64,000 nucleotides of DNA. It comes from Phaeodactylibacter sp. (GTDB lineage: Bacteria; Bacteroidota; Bacteroidia; Chitinophagales; Saprospiraceae). The notes beneath the pieces were generated by a model, which saw only the letters and a program-made list of their open reading frames with translations, had not been told where the DNA came from and did not search any database. Where the stretch lies: NCBI RefSeq assembly GCF_022763345.1, contig NZ_JALEGS010000050.1:62001-126000 (forward strand), read 5' to 3'. This document shows positions 17,646-27,145 of the stretch, piece after piece. Every line of letters starts with the position of its first letter. Positions within the stretch are counted from its first letter, which is position 1. The position numbers were made by a program, and so were the translations under genes.

Positions 17646-18441
17646 CCTGGTCTCCAAGCCGGATTAGTGCGGCGCCCTGCCCTTCCCTTAAAGTAGCATG
17701 CAGCCCAAAATTCACCCCCTGTGCATCACGGCGGTACGTAGCCAGTGTTGCCAGGGGTTCCTGATATACAGTTGCAGTGGTTTGGTCTGTATTGATCACC
17801 TTGCACCGGGTGCATTTACGAATACCCCTGAAGGGCACATCTGAAATGGTGAAGGATGACCAATCATCTTCTTCAAATGCGGTGCCCCCGGTGAAAACCA
17901 GGTTGGGCCGGAACCGGTCCATAGCCACAGGAGTTGCAAGATGGCTGTTCAGGTCCTGCAAGGCGGCTTCACCGGTGATGAGCAAGGGGCAGCTGTCCGC
18001 GAAAAGGGTCGCCTCCCCGGGGCGGCCGTATTTTTCAGCAAGCGGTCGGGCATTGGGCAGCGGCAGGTAAACCAACCGGCAAAAAGTCCCCAGCTGATCA
18101 CTTAGCCACTCATTTACTGCTTCCTTGCAAAGCTTCGCATTAACAGTGTCTTCCCAAACCTGAACAGAAACATCAATGGCTTGCTCCGGTCCACTTAGTG
18201 GAGTCGCTACAAAATCCTCTGGGTCCCGGCGGTGCGCCAGTACTAACCGCCCCTCCTGCAAAACTGGCTGTATCAAAGCCATCTTCGGGACTTTGCGCTG
18301 AGTGACAAACATGCCCTTCATATCAACAACCATCCACTGACGGTCATAAGCCAGCCCGTGCGGGCCAACGGCAGATTCGCTGAGCTGAACCCCTCCCAGG
18401 CTTTTAACGGGGTATATATAAATTCCACTAATTTGTTTCAT
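17635..18441 (-). CDS. MOSC domain-containing protein (mARC/YcbX-like)
   Basis: The protein has 268 residues. Residues 1-115 form the MOSC N-terminal beta-barrel (MKQISGIYIYPVKSLGGVQL, YDRQWMVVD). Residues about 130-268 form the MOSC domain with KCTRCKVINTDQ; Cys213 (or Cys210) is the expected molybdenum-cofactor ligand. The later pattern EPLATLATYRR then matches the mARC family. Such enzymes reduce N-hydroxylated bases with electrons from a partner. There is no C-terminal 2Fe-2S ferredoxin domain, so a separate donor is needed. No cofactor genes are nearby. The divergent region ahead of it contains a 10-base inverted repeat. Confidence 0.93.
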   Translation of the reverse strand: MKQISGIYIYPVKSLGGVQLSESAVGPHGLAYDRQWMVVDMKGMFVTQRKVPKMALIQPVLQEGRLVLAHRRDPEDFVATPLSGPEQAIDVSVQVWEDTVNAKLCKEAVNEWLSDQLGTFCRLVYLPLPNARPLAEKYGRPGEATLFADSCPLLITGEAALQDLNSHLATPVAMDRFRPNLVFTGGTAFEEDDWSSFTISDVPFRGIRKCTRCKVINTDQTTATVYQEPLATLATYRRDAQGVNFGLHATLREGQGAALIRLGDQVTA

Positions 18442-18509
18442 ACGCTCTTATTCACCCTTTGTTTTTGCAACCAAATGTAGAAGAATTCGTACAATTGTTT
18501 GGATTTAAT

Positions 18510-18540
18510 GATTTACAATCCTGAACTACCATTGTAAATC
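18510..18540. promoter_or_regulatory. perfect 10-bp inverted repeat, candidate operator
   Basis: GATTTACAAT (18510-18519) and ATTGTAAATC (18531-18540) are exact reverse complements separated by 11 bases. The site lies between the divergent MOSC gene and the PorE-like gene. The total geometry (10-11-10) resembles a dimeric regulator site. Confidence 0.5.
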
Positions 18541-18674
18541 CAGCTATCTAACCCGGACAAGATAATCTTTTCCGCTGCTTTCAGATAAGCGTCTGGGCCG
18601 GAAAAGGTTTTAGGACACATGGGCATGCTTTAATTTTCGTATGCCTGGACAACAACCGATTTAACACAATTGCT

Positions 18675-20915
18675 ATGAAATTTTGGCCCCTCATTGCGGT
18701 GTTTTTACTATCCCTGCCTTCCATGCAGGGGCAGAGTTCCCGCCTAAGCAAAGCAGATTCCTATTTCTCTGAAGGCAAGCTGGAAGCCGCCATCCCCCTT
18801 TACCATCAGGTGCTGCAGCGGCAGGATGTACCTCATGCGAAAATCAACCTGGCAGAAGCTTACTACGGCATAGGAGACTACCACTCGGCAGCAAATTGGT
18901 TCGCATTGGTGATGCCCATGGAAGAATGCCAACCGGTACACCAGCTCAAGTATGGCTATGCGCTATTGCACAGCGGTAAATGTGAGACGGCTATCAGGTG
19001 GTTCAACATCTACCTGGAACAACGCCCCTTTGACCCCCGCAAACCTGACCTGCTCAACGCTTGCGATAAATATCAATCGCTCAAAAACAAGTCAAAAGGC
19101 CAGGTAGAGGTAGTCCACCTCCCTTTCAATGCGCCCAGCAACGATTTTTCGCCTGTCCTTTACCGCAGCGGGCTGGTATTTACAAGCGACCGCTATCAGC
19201 TGGAGGGGCAGTACCTGGCTCATTTATACCAGGTTAGCCTTACCGCAGCGGATACCATGGTTTATGGAACGCCTAAACCTTTTGATGTTGAAACCCCGCA
19301 AAACCTGCACGAGGGCCCGGCTACCTTCAATGCAAGCGGGGATGAGATCTTTTTTACCCGCACCCGCCCCGAGAGCCAGGCGCGCAAAAAGCTAGAGATT
19401 CGGACCGGGCGCCTGCTGCCACAGGGGACCTGGAGCGCCCTTTACCCGCTGACTTTCTGTAGTGACGAATACGCTGTCGCCTTCCCTGCCCTCAGCCCGG
19501 AAGGAGACCGGTTGTTTTTTGCATCCGACATGCCCGGCGGATACGGGGGGATCGATATCTACGTCAGTGTGCGTATCAATGGAGCCTGGGGCCGCCCGAT
19601 CAATCTCGGACCGGTTATCAACACTCCTGGTGATGAACTGTACCCCTATGTCAGCCCCACCGGTGACTTGTACTTTTCTTCTAACGGCTTGCTGGGCTTA
19701 GGCATGTTGGATTTATTTGTGACCCGCGAAGGCAAGGACGGCACCTGGCAGCGCCCGGAAAACCTGGGCGCGCCATTCAATTCGGCAGCCGATGACTTTG
19801 GGCTTGCCATGATGGACGCAACTGAAAGTGGCTACTTCACCTCCAACCGGCAGGGTGGAGCCGGGGGCGACGATATCTACTTTTTCCGGCGTAGTGGCCG
19901 GATTGCCGCGATTGATGTCCTTGATCTTACCAATGGCATGCCTGTACCACATGCCGCGTTAATCGACACCCAAAATAGTGACACCTTGCAAACCAACGCA
20001 AATGGCCGAATCGTGCTCCGGGTCCCATCCTGCACCACCCTTACCGGATGGCAGGAAGGCTTTTTCCCGAAATCGGTCGATATTTGCCCGGACGATGTAC
20101 CAAACGGTGCCGACACCTTGTTCCTCGCCATCGCTCTACAACCAGATATACCGCAATCCCTTAAAGGCGTAGTATTTGACCGGACTTCCGGCCGGCCACT
20201 GGAAGGCGTAAAAATTAAACTGGAGTCAGATGGCGCTTGTGCTTCTTCTGATCTTGTATATGCGAATGGGCAAGGGCGGTTCACCTTGGAATTGCAAAAT
20301 GAATGCTGCTACAATATTACTGCCATCCTAGAAGGCTACGAGCATATCACGCAACAGTCTGTCTGCGCCACTGGCCCCAACCGGGAGCAGTATATCAATC
20401 TGTTTTTGCAGCCTCGGAGCAATGCCATGCCGGTCTCCTCCCCTGCTGACTCTATGACCTTCGCTGAAAGCCCGGATGATCAGGAAGCGGGAAAAACCAA
20501 AGCAGACTTGTTCGAAAATTTTGAGCCTAGCCGCCCGAGCAGCAGAGATACCTCTACTGCCTTGGCTTACAAACTCAATGTCTACTACGATGTCGGCCGT
20601 TCAAGCGTTCAACCGGGTTCAGTCAGTGAATTGCTCAAACTCCGTGACCTGCTGCTTAAAAACCCCAGTCTGGTAGTCGAAATCTCTTCTCACACCGATG
20701 CGAATGGCAATGCGGTGACCAACGAAGAACTCAGTCAGCGCCGGGCCAATGCCATTGTCCGGTACCTGACGAGCGAAGGTATTGACCGGGCACGCCTGAT
20801 CCCTGTTGGTTACGGGGAGGCTTTGCTGACCAATGATTGCTCTGATGGTGTAGACTGCCCGGAATGGATGCACCAGGAAAACCGGCGCACAGAATTCAGA
20901 ATCATCCGGCAATGA
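18675..20915 (+). CDS. PorE-like OmpA-family protein (TPR, propeller, CRD, OmpA_C)
   Basis: The protein has 746 residues. A signal peptide (MKFWPLIAVFLLSLPSMQG) is followed by TPR repeats (about 25-135, ADSYFSEGKLEAAIPLY), a PD40/WD40-like propeller (about 150-410, with FTSDR, FFTRTRPE and YFSSNG blades), a linker, a carboxypeptidase-regulatory-like sandwich (about 495-585, LKGVVFDRTSGRPLEGVKI) and a C-terminal OmpA domain (about 625-746, with ISSHTDANGNA and QRRANAIVRYL for peptidoglycan binding). This exact order is that of PorE, the periplasmic T9SS component that ties the machine to peptidoglycan. Paralogues with the same layout exist in this phylum, so the T9SS role is likely but not proven. 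It ends at a strong bidirectional terminator shared with ppc. Confidence 0.85.
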   Translation: MKFWPLIAVFLLSLPSMQGQSSRLSKADSYFSEGKLEAAIPLYHQVLQRQDVPHAKINLAEAYYGIGDYHSAANWFALVMPMEECQPVHQLKYGYALLHSGKCETAIRWFNIYLEQRPFDPRKPDLLNACDKYQSLKNKSKGQVEVVHLPFNAPSNDFSPVLYRSGLVFTSDRYQLEGQYLAHLYQVSLTAADTMVYGTPKPFDVETPQNLHEGPATFNASGDEIFFTRTRPESQARKKLEIRTGRLLPQGTWSALYPLTFCSDEYAVAFPALSPEGDRLFFASDMPGGYGGIDIYVSVRINGAWGRPINLGPVINTPGDELYPYVSPTGDLYFSSNGLLGLGMLDLFVTREGKDGTWQRPENLGAPFNSAADDFGLAMMDATESGYFTSNRQGGAGGDDIYFFRRSGRIAAIDVLDLTNGMPVPHAALIDTQNSDTLQTNANGRIVLRVPSCTTLTGWQEGFFPKSVDICPDDVPNGADTLFLAIALQPDIPQSLKGVVFDRTSGRPLEGVKIKLESDGACASSDLVYANGQGRFTLELQNECCYNITAILEGYEHITQQSVCATGPNREQYINLFLQPRSNAMPVSSPADSMTFAESPDDQEAGKTKADLFENFEPSRPSSRDTSTALAYKLNVYYDVGRSSVQPGSVSELLKLRDLLLKNPSLVVEISSHTDANGNAVTNEELSQRRANAIVRYLTSEGIDRARLIPVGYGEALLTNDCSDGVDCPEWMHQENRRTEFRIIRQ

Positions 20916-20920
20916 TAAGA

Positions 20921-20972
20921 ACCCGGAATCCGAAAGCCAGCTAAGTTCAAAGCATACCTTTGGATTCCGGGT
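20921..20972. terminator. bidirectional terminator between PorE-like gene and ppc
   Basis: ACCCGGAATCC (20921-20931) pairs perfectly over 11 bases with GGATTCCGGGT (20962-20972), between two convergent stops. The 30-base loop and weak T-run make it a long-stem type. Confidence 0.75.
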
Positions 20973-20979
20973 CTGATGA

Positions 20980-23778
20980 TTAGCCGGTGGTGCCAATAGC
21001 ACCAGCAATAGCATTGATCGTCAGCATCAACTCCATTTGCGTGTGCGCGGCCTGCTTAGCGCCCCTGGCTTTTTCCGCCCGCCAGCGCTCCAGTAAGGCA
21101 ATCTGATGGCGGTGGAGTGGTTGAAGCACAACCGAGCGCATCTCATTAGAACTGGCACGGCGGGGGTGACGGGATTCGTAATCGCCACCCAGCAGTTGAT
21201 CCAGTTGCTGCCGGACCAGCGACAGCTCCTCCCGGAACATTTTGAGGAAACGTTCGCGTATCGACTCATCCTCCACCAATGCCGCATAGGCTGCCATGAT
21301 GCTTTCGTCCACTTCCCCAACGCTGTTGTCTACATTTTGCAGGACATATTTGAGGAAAGGTTCTTCCCCGCATTGTCCTTTTAATGCCGTGTAAGCTTCT
21401 GGTTTTTCCTTTTCCAGGGACTGCAGGGCAGTACCCAGCCCGTACCAGCTCGTCATATGGTAACGCGACTGCCCCCATGCAAACACCCAGGGGATGGCCC
21501 GCAAATCTGCCAGCGTGCTCGCCCCGGTCCGCTTAGCCGGACGGGAGCCGATTTTACTGGATTCGATGGCATCGATCGGAGTGGCCTGCCGGAAGAAAGG
21601 GATAAAACCATCGGTATGAAGCAAAGCCGCATAGTGCTCCCGGCTGTCCTGTGCCAGGCGCTCCAGGATGGCTTCCATTGGATGCCCCTCACAGGGTTCC
21701 TGCCGGTCCAGTACCGTACGGGCAAAGGTGCCGGCTACCAGTAACTCCAGGTTATAGGCGGCGTTGAGTTTGTAGGCATACTTCTGGGCAATGGTCTCTC
21801 CCTGTTCGGTAAGCCGTATGCGGCTGTTCAGCGTACCACAGGGTAAGGCATTAAGGAAAGCGGCGGTTGGACCTGACCCTCGGCTGATAGATCCGCCTTT
21901 GCCATGAAAAAACAGGACATCCACTCCCATTTCCGCTCCGGCACGGGAAAGCCGCTGCTGCGCTTTGTACAGGTACCACTGACTTGCCATAATCCCCCCG
22001 TCTTTATTGCTGTCGCTGTAGCCCACCATGACTTGCTGACGGGGTTTTTCCCAATGCCGGGTCTTCATGAGGTAACGCATAGAGCGGGTTGTGAAAGGGT
22101 GTTCCAGAAAATTGCGCAGGATTTCCGGTCCCCGCTCCAGGTCATCTACGGTTTCCAGCAGGGGCACTACCGGCACTGTACAAACCAGGCCTTCCTCCGT
22201 CATTTCCGTCAGCCCGGCTTCCCGGGCAAGCAAGTAGACCACCAGCAAATCAGAGACTGAACGGGTCATGCTGACAATAAATGACCCCAGGCAGTTGATG
22301 CCATATTTTTCGGTATGCGACTTTAGGGTACGATAACATTCCGCTACTGCACGGGCATTGTCTTCCAGTTCGGCATCAGGATGGGTAAAGGGCCGGGCGG
22401 ACTCCAGTTCCCGGCTGAGGAACTCCAGGCGCTTTTGTTCTGACCAGCTGCCAAAATCCGTATCCGGGACTAATGCGGCTTTGAGGAACTGAGACACTGC
22501 GTGATCATGAAAAGCACTGTTCTGACGAATGTCTAATGCTGCCAGGTGAAAGCCAAGGGTTTCCACCACCCGCTTTACGACCACCACTTCCCGGTATGCG
22601 ACTGTGGTGGCACCGTGGGCATCCAAAGCCCGCTGAAGCATCGTCAGGTCTTTCACCAGGTCTTCACTGTGAAAATAACAACCCGGGCGTTCGGACAGCT
22701 GAACGGCATGGCCCCGCTGCGTATCCACCGGCAGCTTCACCAGCATAAGGTTGGCCATTTGCCGAAAGGCCTCCCCCTTATTGCGGTCCAGGGCTTCCTC
22801 ACCGGTTTTTTCCCCTAACTCTTCCACCATTTCCCGGATGCGCTCCTGTGCCTCGGGAATTAGCTCTTCGATCTGACAGGCAAAGCTCAAATGACGGACC
22901 AGGCGCGCCAGTTTGCGGCGTATGGCCACGAAGGCATTCAGGCGAAGGCGCAGCAAGGTGTGCTGCGTCACATCGGCAGTGACCAGAGGGTGCCCGTCGC
23001 GGTCACCGCCCACCCAGTCCCCAAAGGAGATTTTCGGGTAGGCGTGAGCCCGGGCTAGTGTGCCTGGGGCAATCCCGAAGGACTCGCCCGCCTTTTCCAG
23101 CCTGCGGTCCAGTATCTGAATCAAATCCGGGAAAACTTCCAACAGGTAGTGCATCACATTTCGGAGCTCGGAGGTCACATCCGGCTTTTCCAAATAAATT
23201 TCGCCTGTTTTCCAGAGTCGGTACAAGTTCTCTTTGATTTCCAGATTCAGCTCTTCCCGCTCCCGGGTGTTGTACATCTGGTTTTCGCGCTGTACCAGCA
23301 AGAGGTAAAGCTCCCGGTGGTGCTCCAATACAGTAGTCCGCTTCGCTTCTGTGGGGTGAGCGGTCAACACCGGCTCCACCGAAATTTGCCGTAAGGCTCT
23401 GAGGGCTTCCTCCTTTGAGACACCGGCCTCCTGCAGGCGGCGGAAAGCTTCCACCCAAAGCCCGGGCTCCGGATCTCCGGATTCGTCTTCCGCCCGGCGC
23501 CGGTGCTGAACAGCGGTATTGATCTCCGCCATGCTCATTAATTGAAAAACCAGGGAGTACAATTGCAGGTGACGGGTGGTCAGTTCATCCGGCACGCCCG
23601 CCTGACCAATCCACGGAATCTGCTCTGCGAGCTGGGCTTCCCCACTCTCCTTGAGCACATCCTGCAAAAGCTGCAATAAGTGCTGCAAGTCCTGATAGGT
23701 CTTTTTGAAATGCTGTTGGGCGTTAGCCAGGAGGGTCTCCATATTTTCGCTGTTTTGTTTGTTTTCTAGTTTTCCCAA
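20980..23778 (-). CDS. ppc: phosphoenolpyruvate carboxylase
   Basis: The enzyme has 932 residues and carboxylates PEP with bicarbonate to oxaloacetate, refilling the TCA cycle. Catalytic His141 lies in VEPVLTAHPTEAKRTT; the second signature VGYSDSNKDGGIMASQW holds the active-site Lys; FFHGKGGSISRGSGP is the glycine-rich loop. The C-terminus AIGTTG keeps the family's terminal Gly but has TTG instead of the usual NTG. A start at the Met of METLLANAQQ (23742) is also plausible, since the first 12 residues are polar and not family-like. It stands alone, back to back with the lipoprotein gene. Confidence 0.95.
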   Translation of the reverse strand: MGKLENKQNSENMETLLANAQQHFKKTYQDLQHLLQLLQDVLKESGEAQLAEQIPWIGQAGVPDELTTRHLQLYSLVFQLMSMAEINTAVQHRRRAEDESGDPEPGLWVEAFRRLQEAGVSKEEALRALRQISVEPVLTAHPTEAKRTTVLEHHRELYLLLVQRENQMYNTREREELNLEIKENLYRLWKTGEIYLEKPDVTSELRNVMHYLLEVFPDLIQILDRRLEKAGESFGIAPGTLARAHAYPKISFGDWVGGDRDGHPLVTADVTQHTLLRLRLNAFVAIRRKLARLVRHLSFACQIEELIPEAQERIREMVEELGEKTGEEALDRNKGEAFRQMANLMLVKLPVDTQRGHAVQLSERPGCYFHSEDLVKDLTMLQRALDAHGATTVAYREVVVVKRVVETLGFHLAALDIRQNSAFHDHAVSQFLKAALVPDTDFGSWSEQKRLEFLSRELESARPFTHPDAELEDNARAVAECYRTLKSHTEKYGINCLGSFIVSMTRSVSDLLVVYLLAREAGLTEMTEEGLVCTVPVVPLLETVDDLERGPEILRNFLEHPFTTRSMRYLMKTRHWEKPRQQVMVGYSDSNKDGGIMASQWYLYKAQQRLSRAGAEMGVDVLFFHGKGGSISRGSGPTAAFLNALPCGTLNSRIRLTEQGETIAQKYAYKLNAAYNLELLVAGTFARTVLDRQEPCEGHPMEAILERLAQDSREHYAALLHTDGFIPFFRQATPIDAIESSKIGSRPAKRTGASTLADLRAIPWVFAWGQSRYHMTSWYGLGTALQSLEKEKPEAYTALKGQCGEEPFLKYVLQNVDNSVGEVDESIMAAYAALVEDESIRERFLKMFREELSLVRQQLDQLLGGDYESRHPRRASSNEMRSVVLQPLHRHQIALLERWRAEKARGAKQAAHTQMELMLTINAIAGAIGTTG

Positions 23779-23881
23779 ATATCCTGATTCTTACTCTGAG
23801 ATCAAAGAATTCCTACCACAATAGATAGACCAGCTATTCGGTTTTTACAACTGGTAAGCACAGCCGGGTCAATATAATGCC

Positions 23882-23889
23882 TATCTTTG
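23882..23889 (+). promoter_or_regulatory. candidate -7 box of the lipoprotein gene
   Basis: TATCTTTG matches TAnnTTTG and lies 33 bases before the ATG at 23923. The -33 element is not clear. Confidence 0.5.
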
Positions 23890-23922
23890 AGCATCATTTC
23901 ATCCCGAAAATTCAAAAATCTG

Positions 23923-24798
23923 ATGAAACAGTTGTTTTATTTTCTAGCGGTTGCCGTAGCCGCCATGCTTACCTCTTGCTCCAGCAATGAAGAGGAACTC
24001 TGGATTGAAGCCGATGGCAGCGGGCGGTACGAATCCACCATGGACCTGAGCGGTATTTATCCTTTTATTCTCATGGGGCTCAACAGCGAGTCTGAAGAAG
24101 AAGGTGAAGAGGAAGACCCTTTTACAAAGATGATGGAAGGTCTATTGCAATCTGAGTCCGTTGATACGCTGATCCGTTTTTCAGACATGATTGCGCGGGA
24201 GCTCGAAAAGGAGGGGAAGGATTTGGACATGCTGATGGATAGCCTTCAGTCGATCAATGTAAAAGAGGCAGGCATCACGGAAGCGGAGAAAGAAGCGAAC
24301 CTTAAGATGTTCCGGGAGATGACGAATATCCAACTACGTATGCAGGTCAAAAGATCAGAATCTCTATTCAAAATCACCACCATCAACACCTTTGACGATA
24401 TTGCAGAATTTGAGCAGGGAGGCAACTTCATGGAAACTATGATGGGCATGCGCGATAATGCAGCTATGGGCGGACAAAGCGAAATGATTGAGGATGTACT
24501 GGGTGCCCAAACGCAATTCGCGCTGTCTGGCAAAACCCTGAACGTTTCCCGCCGCGGCCAGGACATGGGCGATATGAGCGATGAAGACAAGCAGCAAATG
24601 CAGATGGTGGAAGGCATGCTAGGTGATGAGCCTTACCGCCTGACGATCCACTTTCCCGGCAAGGTGAAGAAAAAGCTGAATTCTGAATACGCCACCCGCG
24701 TGGACAAGGAGACTGTAGTCATCGAGATTCCCCAGGAAGACCTCAAAAATCCGGATATGAAGCTGGACCTGGGCATTAAGTTCAAGGGGCTTAAGTAG
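23923..24798 (+). CDS. uncharacterised lipoprotein
   Basis: The protein has 291 residues from the ATG at 23923; an upstream in-frame ATG at 23887 would put 12 polar residues before the signal peptide and overlap the -7 box. The signal MKQLFYFLAVAVAAMLTSCSS has a lipobox ending at Cys. The mature part contains ADGSGRYESTMDLSG, an acidic stretch (EEEGEEEDPF) and alternating helices, and ends with a beta-rich region (YRLTIHFPGKVKK, VVIEIPQEDL). The opening resembles other Bacteroidota lipoproteins with a WIEADGSG-type start, but no function is known to me. It is probably attached to an envelope membrane. Confidence 0.85.
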   Translation: MKQLFYFLAVAVAAMLTSCSSNEEELWIEADGSGRYESTMDLSGIYPFILMGLNSESEEEGEEEDPFTKMMEGLLQSESVDTLIRFSDMIARELEKEGKDLDMLMDSLQSINVKEAGITEAEKEANLKMFREMTNIQLRMQVKRSESLFKITTINTFDDIAEFEQGGNFMETMMGMRDNAAMGGQSEMIEDVLGAQTQFALSGKTLNVSRRGQDMGDMSDEDKQQMQMVEGMLGDEPYRLTIHFPGKVKKKLNSEYATRVDKETVVIEIPQEDLKNPDMKLDLGIKFKGLK

Positions 24799-24824
24799 GG
24801 ACGCTAGCCCCGGTTTATCCGAAG

Positions 24825-24863
24825 CAACCTGTCCGCCCGGCTAATCGTCCGGGCGGGCAGGTT
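24825..24863. terminator. strong bidirectional hairpin between lipoprotein and propeller genes
   Basis: AACCTGTCCGCCCGG (24825-24839) pairs with CCGGGCGGGCAGGTT (24849-24863) over 15 positions with one T-G wobble. It sits between two convergent genes. Confidence 0.85.
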
Positions 24864-24872
24864 AATCTTATG

Positions 24873-27002
24873 TTATTTGACCACCACAAACGGTGCCACG
24901 TACTGCTGCCCTCCGTCCATGACGACCGCAAGATACCAGCCTCCGACAAGGGTACTGACATTTGCTTCCACAACGGCCTCGCTAACCTCCAGGCCCGTTG
25001 TCTTCAACAGCTTACCGGACTGATCGAATAACCGCAACTGCGCGGCCTGGCTGAGCGTGACGGGTGCTTCCAGCATCAAACGGCCATTACTTACCGGGTT
25101 ACCAATAACGAGAAGTGATTGATTTGCGCTTACGGGTTGTGGTTTAACTGTAGTAAGGCTTTCCAGTTGTACGCGCTCTGCTATTGGGCGGTGACTGTGG
25201 GACAGCCAGAGCACACCATTAGCGTCCAGTCCGACTGCCGTAAGGCGAAGGTTGTCCATAGGGCTGTTTATCGAATTGTATAGTGCCCATTCGCCCTGCG
25301 TTTCCACAGCCACTTGTGCATCGTCCCATATGACTTTCCGGCCATCCTGTATTAAGAGTTCCCGGAAGAATCGGTTCTCTGAGGGGCCAAAAGGCAACTC
25401 GTATGGATACCAGGCGCCATCCTCCAGATACTGAAGGCTGTTGTAGCCCAGCGCCCAAAGCCGTCCGGTCGCCACGTCGTACTTCAGGTCACTGACCGGC
25501 ACATCCTCATAGCCCTGATCGCCCTGTTCCAACAGGACCAGTTCGGAGCCATCCCAAAACGCGACATCAACTTCTCCGCCGCCTATCAGCGTGGCCCATA
25601 TCCCGCCCGGCACTACAGCAATATCACTTATGTAGCGCTCTTCGAAGACCGGGTGCGCCTGTTGCTCCCACTCGCCCTCCGTAAAGCGGTACAAGCCATC
25701 TTCATAGGTCGTTATCCATACCTCCGGACCTGACAATCCTGGGTACAACTCCCAACCATAAACCTCAGGGAAGGGGCTGTCTGCCGGGTCATACACCGTC
25801 ACCTCCGATCCGGACTGATGCACGACTGAAGGGCCAGCAGTGCACCAAAACGACCCATCAGTAGCGAAGGTGTATCGGCTGAAAGACAGGGGCGCTCCCT
25901 GCGCATCCCCGATGGTTAGCTCTGCTTCTGTTGCCATGTTCATGACGGAGCTGCTCTGGGCTTTGCCCCAGAGTTGGCCATTGAGCTCATTCCTAAACTG
26001 GAAAAGGGGGCCTGCAAATGGATAGTTGCTATAAGCAAGTGTGGTGCTTCCCTCCATTTGCAATTCTTCCCTGCTAATGGTAAGGAGCGCCCCATCCGGC
26101 ATGTCAAACTGGCAAAGGACTCCTTCCCAGTCCGGGTAATCGCCTAGCTGCGACCAAGTCTCCCCATCCCATAAAAACTGTGCCCGATTGGGGGCTAATA
26201 CCCGCAGTGCTCCCGGTTCAGGCTCCGTGATGGAAATGGAAGCCCCGAAGATATTGAGTTGAGGGACATGGGTGACATGGTTCCAGTTTTCACCATCGTA
26301 TGCACCAACAACCCCCAGGTCCGTGAAGAACCAAAGCTGCCCGTCCTGTGCTTCATAAATAGCGCTGCCACCGTAGGCAAAGAAAGGTTCTTCAACCTCC
26401 TGCTCATCAGGGCTGAGCAGCACTAGTTCTTCGCCCTCCTTGCGGAACGCGCCATGACTGGCAATCAGCAAGTGGCCGTCCTGGGAAAAGTCCAGCCCCC
26501 AGACTGCACCGTAAAGCGGGCTATCTGTATTTTCCCAGCGTGACCAGGTACCGTTGTTGTAGCTCAGTAAGCCAATATTGGTTCCTACCCAAAGCACGCC
26601 AGCTTCATCAAAAGCCATGCAATACAAAAGCGGCACTTCCCCCTGACCGGTATTGAAACTTTCAGGATAGGGCAGGTGCTCCCAGGTGGTACTGCCCTGC
26701 GGACGGACCATGAGCGCCAGATCGTAGGTGCCTATGTAAAGGTCACTTGTCAGCGGGTGCTGTGCCACAGCTTCTATGGTATTGGAAACCAGGCCGGCGG
26801 TGACTTTATTATGAGTAGTTACAGAGGATGTCAACGGCTCGTACTCCAGCAGCCCCGCTGAGGTGGGGATCCATACACGGTCTTCAGTTGCCAAGGGGTG
26901 CCCTGCCCGTTCAGCCTGCAGGAAACTCTCCCATTGTACATCTTGCCCGTTTGCCGTGCAGGCCAGGACAAAAAGCATCAAAAAAGTCTTTAGATATTTC
27001 AT
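24873..27002 (-). CDS. T9SS-sorted beta-propeller protein (copy A)
   Basis: The protein has 709 residues from the ATG at 27002; the frame is open 16 codons further, but only this start gives a proper signal peptide (MKYLKTFLMLFVLACTANG). Residues about 25-620 are repeats of two-component-regulator-propeller type (AFDEAGVLWVGTNIGLLSYNN cut into blades; also GQLWFFTDLGVV and VWITTYEDGLYR). The C-terminal 80 residues are a sorting-like domain (VIGNPVSNGRLML, then GGWYLAVVMDGGQQYVAPF). The protein is likely exported by T9SS and resembles a sensor propeller detached from any kinase. It is paralogous to the gene at 30704-32839, sharing the order of motifs and the closing GGQ-x-x-x-APFVV. The function is unknown. 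Confidence 0.85.
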   Translation of the reverse strand: MKYLKTFLMLFVLACTANGQDVQWESFLQAERAGHPLATEDRVWIPTSAGLLEYEPLTSSVTTHNKVTAGLVSNTIEAVAQHPLTSDLYIGTYDLALMVRPQGSTTWEHLPYPESFNTGQGEVPLLYCMAFDEAGVLWVGTNIGLLSYNNGTWSRWENTDSPLYGAVWGLDFSQDGHLLIASHGAFRKEGEELVLLSPDEQEVEEPFFAYGGSAIYEAQDGQLWFFTDLGVVGAYDGENWNHVTHVPQLNIFGASISITEPEPGALRVLAPNRAQFLWDGETWSQLGDYPDWEGVLCQFDMPDGALLTISREELQMEGSTTLAYSNYPFAGPLFQFRNELNGQLWGKAQSSSVMNMATEAELTIGDAQGAPLSFSRYTFATDGSFWCTAGPSVVHQSGSEVTVYDPADSPFPEVYGWELYPGLSGPEVWITTYEDGLYRFTEGEWEQQAHPVFEERYISDIAVVPGGIWATLIGGGEVDVAFWDGSELVLLEQGDQGYEDVPVSDLKYDVATGRLWALGYNSLQYLEDGAWYPYELPFGPSENRFFRELLIQDGRKVIWDDAQVAVETQGEWALYNSINSPMDNLRLTAVGLDANGVLWLSHSHRPIAERVQLESLTTVKPQPVSANQSLLVIGNPVSNGRLMLEAPVTLSQAAQLRLFDQSGKLLKTTGLEVSEAVVEANVSTLVGGWYLAVVMDGGQQYVAPFVVVK

Positions 27003-27145
27003 GTGTTTTTCTTTTGATTCAAAAATGGCAGGAATTACCCGGAGCTGCAAACGGAAAGGGAGCCATAAATTAAAACTCTAATTCTCAGAAATTGATCAGA
27101 AATTCATTTATTGCAGGCGTTTTAAGTTCTTAAATTAAGACTTCA

